Part shown: positions 25,120 to 34,185 of the stretch, piece by piece
How positions within the stretch are numbered: position 1 is the stretch's first letter
Layout of the letters: every line of letters starts with the position of its first letter
Source of the DNA: CAMLJR01 sp964500675
GTDB taxonomy: Bacteria > Pseudomonadota > Gammaproteobacteria > Pseudomonadales > CAMLJR01
DNA: 64,000 nucleotides
Reading direction: 5' to 3'
Assembly (NCBI GenBank): GCA_964500675.1
Contig: CAZCNY010000001.1
Location: forward strand, 855,000-918,999
The notes under the pieces: generated by a model
Databases searched by the model: none
What the model was told of the DNA's origin: nothing
What the model saw: the letters and a program-made list of their open reading frames with translations, nothing else
Program-made: the position numbers and the translations under genes

Positions 25120-25608
25120 ATGGCTAATTTCGATCAAGCGGTTGTGAAGACCATCGCCCGCGAGGGCGGCGCGCGCTTCACGGAAACGCCCGGCGATGCC
25201 GGTGGCGCGACAAAATTCGGTATTTCCAAGCGCGCGTACCCGCAGCTGGATATCGCCAATCTCACCGAGCAGCAGGCAAAAGATATCTACCGCGCCGATT
25301 ATTGGAATGCCGTGCATGGCGATGACATCAGCGCGCAAGTCGCGGCTGAGAACGTGTTCGACACCGCGGTCAATATGGGCGTGAGCCGCGCGGTCAAACT
25401 CGCGCAGATGGCGCTCGGCGTACAGCCGGTCGACGGCGTTGCGGGGCCACAAACCATTCAGGCGATCAATAACGCCGATTCCGATCGCTTCATAGCTGAC
25501 TACACGCTGGCAAAAATTGCGCGCTACGTGAGTCTCTGCAATAACAATCGCTCGCAGAGCAAATTCCTGCTCGGCTGGCTGAATCGTGCAATGGGAGCAC
25601 TATCATGA
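25120..25608 (+). CDS. Phage-type muramidase, glycoside hydrolase family 108
   Basis: 162 residues. The N-terminal domain has the family 108 motif IAREGGARF with catalytic Glu15, followed by DAGGATKFGISKRAYP and QAKDIYRADYWNAVHGDDI; the C-terminal part is the peptidoglycan-binding domain (LAQMALGVQPVDGVAGPQT). The enzyme cuts the glycan strand of peptidoglycan and is common in prophages, phages and gene-transfer agents as the endolysin. No signal peptide is seen, so release needs the holin-like protein encoded by the overlapping next gene. Confidence 0.9.
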   Translation: MANFDQAVVKTIAREGGARFTETPGDAGGATKFGISKRAYPQLDIANLTEQQAKDIYRADYWNAVHGDDISAQVAAENVFDTAVNMGVSRAVKLAQMALGVQPVDGVAGPQTIQAINNADSDRFIADYTLAKIARYVSLCNNNRSQSKFLLGWLNRAMGALS

Positions 25609-26075
25609 GCGTTATTGGACAACTGCTTGGCGCAGGCGACATGATCAAAGCGGTTGGCGATGTCGCGGATAAATTCATCACCACCGATAAAGAACGCACG
25701 GAAATGCAAATCGAGCGCGATAAGGCGCAGCAAGATCATCAGTACCGCATGGAGCTGCTCGATCAACAGCTCGATCTCGCACAGACCGAAGTCAATAAAG
25801 TCGAAGCGGCGAATCCGAGTTTATTTGTCGCCGGATGGCGTCCCGCGATCGGCTGGGTATGCGCGCTCGCGCTGTTTTATCAGTTCTTAACCTACCCGAT
25901 TCTGCAATGGCTCTGGCCCGACCATAAACCAACACCGCTCGACATCAATAGCCTTTATCCGCTGATTTTCGGCATGCTCGGCATCGCCGGCATGCGCTCG
26001 TTCGAGAAATTCAAAGGCGTGGATACGCGCGCCGTCGGCGGCGGATCAGGCCAAACCAGCGAGCAAGACTCGTAG
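25605..26075 (+). CDS. GTA-type three-helix holin
   Basis: 156 residues starting in an ATGA overlap with the muramidase gene. An amphipathic N-terminal part (TTDKERTEMQIERDKAQQDH) is followed by VEAANPSLFVAGWRPAIGWV and further hydrophobic segments, the pattern of the gene-transfer-agent/phage holin family with three membrane segments. Together with the muramidase it forms a two-gene lysis cassette. No capsid, tail or terminase genes are nearby. Confidence 0.85.
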   Translation: MSVIGQLLGAGDMIKAVGDVADKFITTDKERTEMQIERDKAQQDHQYRMELLDQQLDLAQTEVNKVEAANPSLFVAGWRPAIGWVCALALFYQFLTYPILQWLWPDHKPTPLDINSLYPLIFGMLGIAGMRSFEKFKGVDTRAVGGGSGQTSEQDS

Positions 26076-26148
26076 AATTTTCGATAAAATGTGAAACGAA
26101 AAAATACGCAAGCAATTATTTTTTTAGCGAACGAAGATGGCTGACACC

Positions 26149-26168
26149 GCGAGGCGCATGCGCCTCGC
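26149..26168. terminator. Perfect 20-bp palindrome between convergent genes
   Basis: GCGAGGCGCA followed by its exact inverse TGCGCCTCGC, between the holin gene and the convergent outer-membrane protein gene. It has no T run but is well placed to end transcription from both sides. Confidence 0.5.
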
Positions 26169-26177
26169 TTAACTGCA

Positions 26178-26855
26178 TTAGAACCGATAGCCAACACCGA
26201 GACTCAGTACAGGCCACCACTTATAATCGGCAACGTCGTGGTTCAAATTATTTTCTTCTTGCGCAACGCCGCTCTTGAATTGCGCGCACATCGGATCCGA
26301 TTCGAACTGTTGCGAACAAGTCCCGTTTAATTTCACTTTGGCACTGCCCAGAAACTCGACGCCGAAATCAGCAATGAAATAAAAATTGCCATTCGTGCTC
26401 GCGACATTTCCCCAACCGATGCCCAGATACGGAACCGTCGATCTGAATTTCGCTGAACCGCTGATCGAGGCAAGGTCGTTAACGTCATAATTCACGCCAT
26501 TGATAGTGATAGGCGTGTGATTCAATCTCGCATCGATATCGACTTTATTGTGATCGATAACCGCGCCGCCGGTAACACGAAATCCACCTGAAAAGGGATA
26601 CCAATCGAGCATGGCTTCGACCCCGCCCAATTTGAATTTACCGGTGTAATCAACATTCGTGGTGTGAAAGGCATGATTGACTTTTATCGAGGTATAACCG
26701 ACACGCGCAGTTAACGCATCGCTTATGCCATAACTTACGCCGCCGCCAATGCCGAGCGTGCCCCCTTTTGCATAGATGCCGATCTCAGCGTGTGCGAGAA
26801 GTGGCGCACAAATACCAATTAACAACAAAGCTTTTCTCAGAGCGTTCAACTGCAT
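26178..26855 (-). CDS. Outer-membrane beta-barrel protein
   Basis: 225 residues from the ATG at 26855 (AGGTG seven bases upstream). Signal peptide (LRKALLLIGICAPLLAHA), then alternating amphipathic strands with many aromatic and Gly residues and a C-terminal strand ending in the outer-membrane targeting phenylalanine (LSLGVGYRF). Likely an 8-stranded OmpW/OprF-like barrel. Two Cys (TCSQQFESDPMCA) may form a loop disulfide. No functional clue from neighbours: it stands between a lysis cassette and the urease accessory genes. Confidence 0.78.
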   Translation of the reverse strand: MQLNALRKALLLIGICAPLLAHAEIGIYAKGGTLGIGGGVSYGISDALTARVGYTSIKVNHAFHTTNVDYTGKFKLGGVEAMLDWYPFSGGFRVTGGAVIDHNKVDIDARLNHTPITINGVNYDVNDLASISGSAKFRSTVPYLGIGWGNVASTNGNFYFIADFGVEFLGSAKVKLNGTCSQQFESDPMCAQFKSGVAQEENNLNHDVADYKWWPVLSLGVGYRF

Positions 26856-26879
26856 GGAGGCACACCTAAACAAAATAAA

Positions 26880-27412
26880 ACGAGGGGGGTGACGGAGAAG
26901 ACTTAATCGTGTTAGAAATGTAGACGCGCGCTCATTTGCGTCAACGCCTCAATTTGTGAGATTTATCACAGATCCCTATTTGCCCCATTGACCCAATGCT
27001 TTTTTTATATCGCGTCCCGACGAATAAATACCAAGACCCCAACATTTACTAATAACGAATAAAAACCAGCGTCATTTTCAACTTTTAAATGTGCGCAATA
27101 ACGAGTTTCTTCCATTGACAATATCCCGTCGAAATTCAGTCACTCCCTGCAACAATCGATAAAAATGAATTTCTATCGACCGATTACTGACGCGAGTTTC
27201 ACTGTTTTGAAATCATCGAATAAACGCGACCACACGAATCCTTTATTTCGAAAAATCGCTGGAAATACCCAGATATTAGTAATTTCTAGAAAATACGCCG
27301 CGAGAAGAATAAGAAGAAATCAATGCGCGAAGAAAATAAAATGAATGAGAGGAAAAATGGGAGGGGAGCAGAAAGCGGCAACTCCATATCGCCGCTTCAC
27401 GGATAGATCAAC
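26880..27412. other. Intergenic stretch, AT-rich
   Basis: About 530 bases between the outer-membrane protein gene and the HupE/UreJ gene. The middle is markedly richer in A+T than the flanks. No open frame, RNA gene or repeat could be supported here. The first part should hold the promoter for the outer-membrane protein gene. Confidence 0.4.
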
Positions 27413-27976
27413 TTAGATCGTTGCCAATAAGCCACCGCCGATAATGCTCAACACAGCACCCAGGACACGATAGATGTTGCGCCGCTCACGCGGTAGCGAT
27501 GCGGCGACGATCAAACCCGCTGCGTGCAACAGCGCCGTTGCCGCTAGAAAGCCGACGCCAGTGGCAAACGGTGTTGCACCCGTCAGCTCGATACCGTGCG
27601 CCATGCCGTGCAACAACGCAAACCCGGCGATTACCGCGATCTGCGCGCGTCTGGAAATATCGATTTGCCACACGAACAATACGCCAAGTGCGATCAAGCC
27701 CGCGGCAATACCGCTTTCAATACCTGCGAACGCGGCGCCCGCGCAACCCAGCAGCCAGCCCACCGTCATCGCGCTCAAAAACGCGAGCGGCAATTGCCAG
27801 CGTGCACTGCCGCCGGCGCGGCCGGCAAAAATTCCGACGCACAACATCATCAACAGATGATCGATGCCCGTAAATGGATGTACGAATGCGGCGATTAAAC
27901 CGCTGCCGTGACCGGGATGCGCGAATGCGATCGACGGCAGCAACGCCAGTGCGGCGCCAATTGATTTTTTGTTCAT
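27413..27976 (-). CDS. ureJ: HupE/UreJ-family membrane protein
   Basis: 187 residues from the ATG at 27976 (GGGAGC upstream). Signal-like N-terminus and six hydrophobic segments, with the conserved HPGHGSGLIAAFVHPFTGIDHLL motif and a second His segment (LLHGMAHGIEL). HupE/UreJ proteins are considered nickel (or cobalt) permeases, matching its place as the last gene of the urease cluster, which needs Ni2+ in UreC. Confidence 0.88.
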   Translation of the reverse strand: MNKKSIGAALALLPSIAFAHPGHGSGLIAAFVHPFTGIDHLLMMLCVGIFAGRAGGSARWQLPLAFLSAMTVGWLLGCAGAAFAGIESGIAAGLIALGVLFVWQIDISRRAQIAVIAGFALLHGMAHGIELTGATPFATGVGFLAATALLHAAGLIVAASLPRERRNIYRVLGAVLSIIGGGLLATI

Positions 27977-28040
27977 GGCTCTGCTCCCAAAATGACCAGT
28001 GAAAAAATGATGGCTACACATATTGATGGCCACAAAGAAA

Positions 28041-28652
28041 TTACTGCTTCATAAGTCCACGCGCTTCGATGAAGCGCACGACGTCTTCCAAACCCTGACC
28101 CGTTTTCAAATTGCTGAACAAGAATGGCCGCTCGCCGCGCATTTTTTTGGCGTCGCGATCCATCACCTCAAGCGATGCGCCCACCATCGGCGCCAGATCG
28201 ATTTTGTTGATGATGAGCAGATCCGATTTGGTGATGCCGGGACCGCCTTTGCGCGGAATTTTTTCGCCGGCGGCGACATCGATGACATAAATCGTCAAAT
28301 CCGACAGCTCGGGGCTGAACGTCGCCGCGAGATTATCGCCGCCGCTTTCGACGAAGACGATATCGAGCGCTTCGAAGCGATTGCACAATTGCGCGACGGC
28401 TTCGAGATTCATCGAGGCATCCTCGCGAATCGCGGTATGCGGACAGCCGCCCGTCTCGACGCCGATGATGCGCTCGGGCACCAGCGCTTCGTTGCGCGTG
28501 AGAAATTCGGCATCTTCCTTCGTGTAAATATCGTTGGTGACAACGGCGATGTTGTAGACATCGCGCAAGCGTTTGCACAGCGACAACGTCAATGCGGTTT
28601 TACCCGAGCCGACCGGGCCGCCGATGCCGACACGCAGGGGTTCGTTGTTCAA
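28041..28652 (-). CDS. ureG: Urease accessory GTPase UreG
   Basis: 203 residues. A SIMIBI-class GTPase with P-loop GGPVGSGKT (residues 11-19), nickel-site CPH equivalent in ETGGCPHTAIRED, and the guanine motif NKID. UreG couples GTP hydrolysis to nickel delivery into urease in complex with UreF, UreD(H) and UreE. It is followed by ureJ and preceded by ureF, with a BIME repeat in the gap. Confidence 0.96.
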   Translation of the reverse strand: MNNEPLRVGIGGPVGSGKTALTLSLCKRLRDVYNIAVVTNDIYTKEDAEFLTRNEALVPERIIGVETGGCPHTAIREDASMNLEAVAQLCNRFEALDIVFVESGGDNLAATFSPELSDLTIYVIDVAAGEKIPRKGGPGITKSDLLIINKIDLAPMVGASLEVMDRDAKKMRGERPFLFSNLKTGQGLEDVVRFIEARGLMKQ

Positions 28653-28673
28653 TTTATGCTCCTTATTGATTAC

Positions 28674-28790
28674 TCCCCTCTCCCCGCGGGAGAGGGGTCG
28701 GGGGTGAGGGCTGCGGTGCTAAAAATTATTTCATTGTAAATTTATAACTCCGCTTGCCCTCACCCTAACCCTCTCCCGTAGGGAGAGGGA
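28674..28790. repeat. BIME: two inverted REP palindromes between ureF and ureG
   Basis: First unit CCCCTCTCCCCGCGGGAGAG..., followed by GGGGGTGAGGGC; the second unit is the inverse (GCCCTCACCCTAACCCTCTC...). The two are about 45 bases apart and could form a large cruciform or mRNA hairpin. The same unit recurs at several places in this window. Confidence 0.85.
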
Positions 28791-28792
28791 AC

Positions 28793-29494
28793 TTAAGACC
28801 GAAACAACCGACTGTATTGCGTTTCATGCCGGCAGCCCGCGATCGACAATCCCGGCGCGAAATTGCTGAGTTCATCGTCTTTAAACCCGCAGGCATTTTT
28901 CACCGCCGCGGGAATTTTCATACTGATTTCCAGCAGCATGCGCTGCCCCGCCACCTGTCCGAGCGGCACGGTTTTCATTGCGGCGCTCACCTGGTTTTCC
29001 GCCCACGACCACAGAAATGCATGCAGCGAGCTTTGCACGGGAATTCGCCACGCCGAGGTTGCGCACGCATACGCCAGCGGAAATGAAACCGGCACGAAAC
29101 GTTCGAGCAGCATCAGCGACCCGGTGTCGAGATCGATATCATCGAGCAGCCGCACCAGCGAATAGCCCATCTGCAACGTCTCGGCGCGCGACTCCATCGT
29201 GTCGCGACCGGCGCAAAAGCGTTTATTCCAATACTTCAGCGCATCGCTATCTTGTTTGTCCCACGCGTTGCGCATGCGCAGTAATACGGGCAATTCGTAG
29301 CGGCTCAAATACACTTCAATCGCATCGATAATCCAGCTCGCCGTGGTTTTCGCATCGCACACGGTTTTCGATTCGATCGCCCATTCGAGTCCCTGCGAAT
29401 ACGCGTACGCCCCGACCGGCAACATCGGGCTCGCCAACTGCAACAGGCGGCTCAAAGCGTCGGCTTCGAGCGTCATGGCGCTGTTGATTGTCAT
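28793..29494 (-). CDS. ureF: Urease accessory protein UreF
   Basis: 233 residues, all-helical. Typical segments: LLQLASPMLPVGAYAYSQGLEWAIE near the N-terminus and SSLHAFLWSWAENQVSAAMK in the middle. UreF forms the UreG/F/D activation complex. It lies between ureE and ureG in the usual order. Confidence 0.92.
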   Translation of the reverse strand: MTINSAMTLEADALSRLLQLASPMLPVGAYAYSQGLEWAIESKTVCDAKTTASWIIDAIEVYLSRYELPVLLRMRNAWDKQDSDALKYWNKRFCAGRDTMESRAETLQMGYSLVRLLDDIDLDTGSLMLLERFVPVSFPLAYACATSAWRIPVQSSLHAFLWSWAENQVSAAMKTVPLGQVAGQRMLLEISMKIPAAVKNACGFKDDELSNFAPGLSIAGCRHETQYSRLFRS

Positions 29495-29515
29495 GACAAC
29501 TCACGCTCTTGGCAG

Positions 29516-29971
29516 TTAGTGTTCATGATGGTGATGCCCTCCGCCATACGCGCCGGCCTCAGGCTCGAAAGGTGCGGATTCTTCAACCACTTTCATGCCG
29601 AGGCCGAGCAGCATTGCCTTCAACACGTGATCCTGTTCGAGCCGCAACCAGCCATCGCCGATCTGTAACGGCACATGTCGATTGGCGAGGTGATATACCG
29701 CGCGCATTAATTGCCGGGAATTATGCGCGGTAATTTTCAAGACCGGCTCATCGGCGGCGATCACTTTAATCACACGGCCATCGCCCGAACGCAGATAATC
29801 GCCGCCGCGTAAAATAGTGCCGCGCTCCAGCATCAATGCGCTCTCAGTTCCTGATTTAAGCGTCACACGCAAGCGACTTTTCTGACGTAGATCGAACGGC
29901 AGAATCAATTCGTCATCGAAACGCTCGACGGGTTCGATGCGCTCGGTGATTTGCAATAGCATCGTGATCAT
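29516..29971 (-). CDS. ureE: Urease accessory nickel chaperone UreE
   Basis: 151 residues: an N-terminal peptide-binding domain (ERFDDELILPFDLRQKSRLR), a ferredoxin-like metal domain (HNSRQLMRAVYHLANRHVPLQ, with the conserved metal His near NRH) and a short His-rich tail (GGGHHHHEH) that binds nickel. It passes nickel to UreG. The ATG at 29962 is an alternative start. Confidence 0.93.
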   Translation of the reverse strand: MITMLLQITERIEPVERFDDELILPFDLRQKSRLRVTLKSGTESALMLERGTILRGGDYLRSGDGRVIKVIAADEPVLKITAHNSRQLMRAVYHLANRHVPLQIGDGWLRLEQDHVLKAMLLGLGMKVVEESAPFEPEAGAYGGGHHHHEH

Positions 29972-29987
29972 CGTTTTTATGAATTCA

Positions 29988-31691
29988 TCAAAACAAAAAA
30001 TAGCGCTGCGTCATCGGCAGTACTTGCGCGGGCTCGCACGTCAGCAACTCACCGTCTGCGCGCACGATATACGTTTCGGGATCGACATCGATCACGGGTT
30101 GATAATCGTTGTGCACCATATCTTTTTTGCGCAATGCGCGTGTACCGCTCACTGCAACCAGCGGCTTTTTCAAATTCAATGCGGCGACTTGCGGATTTTT
30201 CAGCGCCGCCTGCGAGACGAATGTCACCGATGTTTTCAAGCCGCCCGCATAGGAACCAAACATCGGGCGATAATGCACCGGTTGCGGTGTCGGAATCGAC
30301 GCATTCGGATCGCCCATCGCCGCCGCTGCAATAAATCCGCCTTTGATAATCAGCGAGGGCTTCACGCCGAAAAACGCGGGCTTCCACACCACGAGATCGG
30401 CGAGCTTGCCGACTTCGACCGAACCGACCGTGTGCGCGATGCCGTGCGTAAGCGCGGGATTGATCGTGTATTTGGCGATGTAGCGTTTGATGCGGAAATT
30501 ATCGTTGCCGCTCACATCCTGTTTCAAAGAGCCGCGCTGCACTTTCATTTTGTGCGCGGTCTGCCACGTGCGGATAATCACTTCGCCGACACGCCCCATC
30601 GCCTGCGAATCCGACGACATCATCGAGAACGCGCCGAGGTCGTGCAAAATATCTTCGGCCGCAATCGTTTCGCGGCGAATGCGCGATTCGGCAAACGCAA
30701 TATCCTCGGCGATCGCGGGATCGAGATGGTGACACACCATCAACATATCCAGATGTTCGTCGATGGTGTTGACCGTGTAGGGCCGCGTCGGATTCGTCGA
30801 CGACGGCAACACGTTCGCGTAACCCGCCGCCTTGATAATGTCAGGCGCATGACCGCCGCCCGCGCCTTCGGTGTGAAACGTGTGAATCGTGCGATCTTTA
30901 AATGCCGCGATCGTGGTTTCGACGAAACCCGATTCGTTGAGCGTGTCGGTGTGAATCGCGACCTGCGTATCGGTGGCTTCGGCGACGCTCAAACAATTGT
31001 CGATCGCGGCGGGCGTCGTGCCCCAGTCCTCGTGCAATTTCAAACCGATCGCGCCCGCTTCGATTTGTTCGAGCAATGGTCCCGGTAAACTTGCGTTGCC
31101 TTTGCCGAGAAAACCCAAATTCATCGGAAAAGCATCGGCCGCTTCGAGCATGCGATGGATATACCACGGTCCCGGTGTGCACGTCGTTGCATACGTGCCT
31201 GTCGCGGGACCCGTGCCGCCGCCGAGCATCGTCGTCACACCCGACATCAACGCTTCTTCGATTTGCTGCGGGCAGATAAAATGAATATGCGAATCGATAC
31301 CGCCCGCGGTGATAATTGCGCCTTCGCCCGCGATAATTTCGGTGCCCGCGCCGATCGGAATTGTCACACCCGGTTGAATATCGGGATTGCCGGCTTTGCC
31401 GATTGCGGAAATTTTTCCATTCTTGATGCCGATGTCGGCTTTAACGATGCCCCAGTGATCGACAATCACCGCGTTGGTAATTACCGTGTCGGCCACTTGC
31501 GCAGCGAGCAATTGGCCCTGCCCCATGCCGTCGCGAATCACTTTGCCGCCGCCGAATTTCACTTCCTCGCCGTAGATCGTGAAATCCTTTTCGATTTCGA
31601 TCCACAGATCGGTATCGGCTAATCGAACTTTATCGCCGACGGTGGGGCCGAACATTTCGGCGTAGGCTTGACGCCCAATTTTTTTACTCAT
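29988..31691 (-). CDS. ureC: Urease subunit alpha
   Basis: 567 residues, the catalytic subunit that hydrolyses urea to ammonia and carbamate. Nickel ligands and catalytic residues are all in place: His135 and His137 (SHIHFI), carbamylated Lys218 and His220 (GLKLHEDWG), later His residues (AIHTDTLNE, HTEGAGGGHAPD), flap Cys/His (MVCHHLD) and the Asp in MMSSDSQAMGR. Full length. It is followed by the accessory genes ureEFG and preceded by separate ureB and ureA. A long open frame antisense to it is a codon-bias shadow. Confidence 0.98.
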   Translation of the reverse strand: MSKKIGRQAYAEMFGPTVGDKVRLADTDLWIEIEKDFTIYGEEVKFGGGKVIRDGMGQGQLLAAQVADTVITNAVIVDHWGIVKADIGIKNGKISAIGKAGNPDIQPGVTIPIGAGTEIIAGEGAIITAGGIDSHIHFICPQQIEEALMSGVTTMLGGGTGPATGTYATTCTPGPWYIHRMLEAADAFPMNLGFLGKGNASLPGPLLEQIEAGAIGLKLHEDWGTTPAAIDNCLSVAEATDTQVAIHTDTLNESGFVETTIAAFKDRTIHTFHTEGAGGGHAPDIIKAAGYANVLPSSTNPTRPYTVNTIDEHLDMLMVCHHLDPAIAEDIAFAESRIRRETIAAEDILHDLGAFSMMSSDSQAMGRVGEVIIRTWQTAHKMKVQRGSLKQDVSGNDNFRIKRYIAKYTINPALTHGIAHTVGSVEVGKLADLVVWKPAFFGVKPSLIIKGGFIAAAAMGDPNASIPTPQPVHYRPMFGSYAGGLKTSVTFVSQAALKNPQVAALNLKKPLVAVSGTRALRKKDMVHNDYQPVIDVDPETYIVRADGELLTCEPAQVLPMTQRYFLF

Positions 31692-31732
31692 AATAGGGCT
31701 TTCTCATACGTTTTTTCGTTTTTCGAAATTAA

Positions 31733-32041
31733 TTATTTCAATTTTCCCATCACGCGCCCGGCAAAACCATAAACGACGCGATCGCCCGCGAGCGCAACCA
31801 ATTGCACCGTGCGCGTCTGTCCCGGCTCGAAACGCACAGCGGTTCCCGCCGCGATATCCAAACGAAAGCCGTAAGCTTTTTCTCGATCGAACGACAACGC
31901 ATCGTTGGTTTCGAAAAAATGATAATGCGATCCCACTTGAATCGGCCGATCGCCCGTATTACCCACTTCGATTTCCACCGTCGTGCGGCCGACATTCAAT
32001 TCGATTTCGCCGTCTGCAATTTGCATTTCGCCTGGGATCAC
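31733..32041 (-). CDS. ureB: Urease subunit beta
   Basis: 102 residues, starting MIPGEMQIADGEIELN as usual, with the conserved GDRPIQVGSHYHFFETN and FEPGQTRTVQLV segments. Structural subunit that packs with UreA and UreC; separate from ureA as in most proteobacteria. A ribosome binding site (AGGAG) precedes the start. Confidence 0.97.
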   Translation of the reverse strand: MIPGEMQIADGEIELNVGRTTVEIEVGNTGDRPIQVGSHYHFFETNDALSFDREKAYGFRLDIAAGTAVRFEPGQTRTVQLVALAGDRVVYGFAGRVMGKLK

Positions 32042-32061
32042 TACAATCTCCTGCTTTTAGT

Positions 32062-32176
32062 CCCCTCTCCCCGCGGGAGAGGGTTAGGGTGAGGGCCTTA
32101 GCATCGAATATTTATCGCCAATAATTCGAGTACCGCAGCCCTCACCCCCGGCCCCTCTCCCGCAGGGAGAGGGGAG
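32062..32176. repeat. BIME: two inverted REP palindromes between ureA and ureB
   Basis: CCCCTCTCCCCGCGGGAGAG... with GGTGAGGGC, then the inverse GCCCTCACCCCCGGCCCCTC.... Same family as at 28674. Confidence 0.85.
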
Positions 32177-32179
32177 TTT

Positions 32180-32482
32180 TTACGGAATCGGATGATGCAC
32201 CGTCACCAATTTCGTGCCATCGGCAAACGTCGCCTCGACTTGAATTTCCGGAATCATCTCGGGCACGCCTGCCATCACCTCATCGCGCGATAGCAGCGTC
32301 GCGCCGTGACCCATCAATTGCGCAACGCTCATGCCGTCGCGCGCGCCTTCCATGATAGCGGCGGTAATGAATGCCACGGCTTCGGGGTAATTCAATTGCA
32401 AACCGCGCGCTTTACGGCGCTCCGCCAACAACGCCGCCGTGAAAATCAGCAGCTTGTCTTTTTCTCTCGGTGTCAGTTCCAC
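32180..32482 (-). CDS. ureA: Urease subunit gamma
   Basis: 100 residues, MELTPREKDKLLIFTAALLA at the start and the conserved LNYPEAVAFITAAIMEGARD and PEIQVEATFADGTKLVTVHH segments. Structural subunit of urease. It follows ureD after 17 nt. Confidence 0.97.
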   Translation of the reverse strand: MELTPREKDKLLIFTAALLAERRKARGLQLNYPEAVAFITAAIMEGARDGMSVAQLMGHGATLLSRDEVMAGVPEMIPEIQVEATFADGTKLVTVHHPIP

Positions 32483-32499
32483 TCACGCGCTCCAGAACT

Positions 32500-33456
32500 T
32501 CAGGTATTCCAAATCCGCGGCCTTTGCATTTCGGCATGCGCGTACCACGGCCGCAACACGCGCCATAAATGTTCGAAATACTCGCGCGCATGTTCGACGT
32601 GATCGCCGATAAACCGCGCGGCGAACATTTCCGGCAATGCCGTCACACCATGCAAAGCGTTTTCGCGCCCTGCTTTTTCACTGGGAACAACGGCGCGACA
32701 CGCATCGAGTATTTGCGCGGGCACTGCACCTGCGGCGACTAAAAACACCGCGCTGATCGAGCGCCCATTCAGTCCGACCGGCGATAGCATCGCGCGCGAG
32801 CCCGCTGCGATGTTCGCCGCTTCATTCCACAACATTTCATCGCCGCGCCAAATCTGCACGTTCTGATGTAAATGTCCGTGCGCAAATTTTTCACCCGCGG
32901 CGCGGCGGCCGAAACACAGAATTTCCCAGCCCGCGAATTTCGCATCGGGCGCTAAATCCACACGCATGTGCATGTGCACCTGCGCGGCATCGAACAGAAT
33001 CGTTTCCTGCGGCAACCATTCGAGCGTCGCGCGCTCGCCTAATTTGAATTGCAAATGCTGCGCCGCTTCGCGGCCGTTGGCCTTGTACCATTTGCCCGCG
33101 CCCGGCGTTGTCAGCAATGCGTGCGCGTCGGCATCGAGTTGCACATGCAGATGCAATTGATCGCCGCCGGCGATGCCGCCCGGCGGATGCACAATCACCG
33201 CGTGACACATGCGATCGCCTTCGGGGTAGAGCGGCTTTTGCACCACTAACGGGCCGGAGTGCTCGCGTTCAACCAAAACAGTGCGCCCATTCAAAACGGA
33301 ACTATGGGAAGGACGCATTGCGAAGCGCAAATTCAATTGCGCCTGCCAACCTGTGCTACTCATAGCCACAGGCTTTGCAAACGACGCACCAAATCCGGCA
33401 CGTTTTATTTCAGCACCCAATAATTCCTCAACCGCCGACAAATCTTCGACCTTCAT
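32500..33456 (-). CDS. ureD: Urease accessory protein UreD
   Basis: 318 residues from the ATG at 33456. Conserved UreD segments: VQKPLYPEGDRMCHAVIVHP, PPGGIAGGDQLHL, TTPGAGKWYKANG, EWLPQETILFDAA. UreD is the scaffold that binds apo-urease and recruits UreF/UreG for nickel loading. It begins 29 nt after urtE, so urea uptake and hydrolysis genes form one transcription unit. Confidence 0.94.
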   Translation of the reverse strand: MKVEDLSAVEELLGAEIKRAGFGASFAKPVAMSSTGWQAQLNLRFAMRPSHSSVLNGRTVLVEREHSGPLVVQKPLYPEGDRMCHAVIVHPPGGIAGGDQLHLHVQLDADAHALLTTPGAGKWYKANGREAAQHLQFKLGERATLEWLPQETILFDAAQVHMHMRVDLAPDAKFAGWEILCFGRRAAGEKFAHGHLHQNVQIWRGDEMLWNEAANIAAGSRAMLSPVGLNGRSISAVFLVAAGAVPAQILDACRAVVPSEKAGRENALHGVTALPEMFAARFIGDHVEHAREYFEHLWRVLRPWYAHAEMQRPRIWNT

Positions 33457-33485
33457 CAAACTGGGAATCTACATGGGTTAATGAA

Positions 33486-34184
33486 TCACAGCGCGACGAA
33501 GTTGCGAATATTGTCGTTATCCATGTCCGCACCTTTACCCTGCTTGATGATCTGCCCGCGCGACATGACCAAATAATTGTCGGCCAGCGCCCGCGCGAAA
33601 TCGTAATACTGCTCGACCAGCAATATCGCCATATCGCCGCGCTGCGCGAGCGTGCGGATCACGCGCTCGATGTCCTTGATGATCGACGGCTGAATGCCTT
33701 CGGTGGGCTCATCGAGAATCAGCAATTTCGGTTTCGATGCGAGCGCACGCCCGATCGCGAGTTGCTGTTGCTGACCACCCGATAAATCGCCGCCGCGGCG
33801 ATGTTGCATATCCTTGAGCACGGGGAACATCGTAAATATTTCCGCGGGAATATCGCCGACCTTGCCGCTTGTTTTGGCAGCGAGCCCCATCTGCAAATTT
33901 TCCATCACGGTGAGGCGCGCGAAAATCTCGCGGCCCTGCGGTACGTAAGCGATGCCCGCTGCGGCGCGATCGTAAGGCGCCATCGATGTGATTTCCTTAT
34001 CGTCGAAAATAATTTTTCCGCTTTTGAGCGGAATCGCGCCCATCAAACCTTTGAGCAGCGTGGTTTTGCCGACACCGTTACGGCCGAGCAATACCGTGCA
34101 CGCGCCGCTTGGCACAGCGAACGAAATATCGCGCAGCGTTTGCGAGCTGCCGTAGAATTGATTGAGGTTACTAACGCTCAACAT
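33486..34184 (-). CDS. urtE: Urea ABC transporter ATPase UrtE
   Basis: 232 residues. Walker A GRNGVGKTT (residues 34-42), signature LSGGQQQQLAIGRAL, Walker B LLILDEPTEGIQPSII, typical of LivF/UrtE ATPases. It powers urea import with UrtD. The start is 1 nt after the urtD stop. Confidence 0.94.
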   Translation of the reverse strand: MLSVSNLNQFYGSSQTLRDISFAVPSGACTVLLGRNGVGKTTLLKGLMGAIPLKSGKIIFDDKEITSMAPYDRAAAGIAYVPQGREIFARLTVMENLQMGLAAKTSGKVGDIPAEIFTMFPVLKDMQHRRGGDLSGGQQQQLAIGRALASKPKLLILDEPTEGIQPSIIKDIERVIRTLAQRGDMAILLVEQYYDFARALADNYLVMSRGQIIKQGKGADMDNDNIRNFVAL

Positions 34185-34185
34185 G

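Noticed and set aside
29937..31088. 383-codon plus-strand open frame
   Set aside because: It is antisense to ureC, which is certain; composition (Arg, His and Asp rich) is that of a codon-bias shadow.
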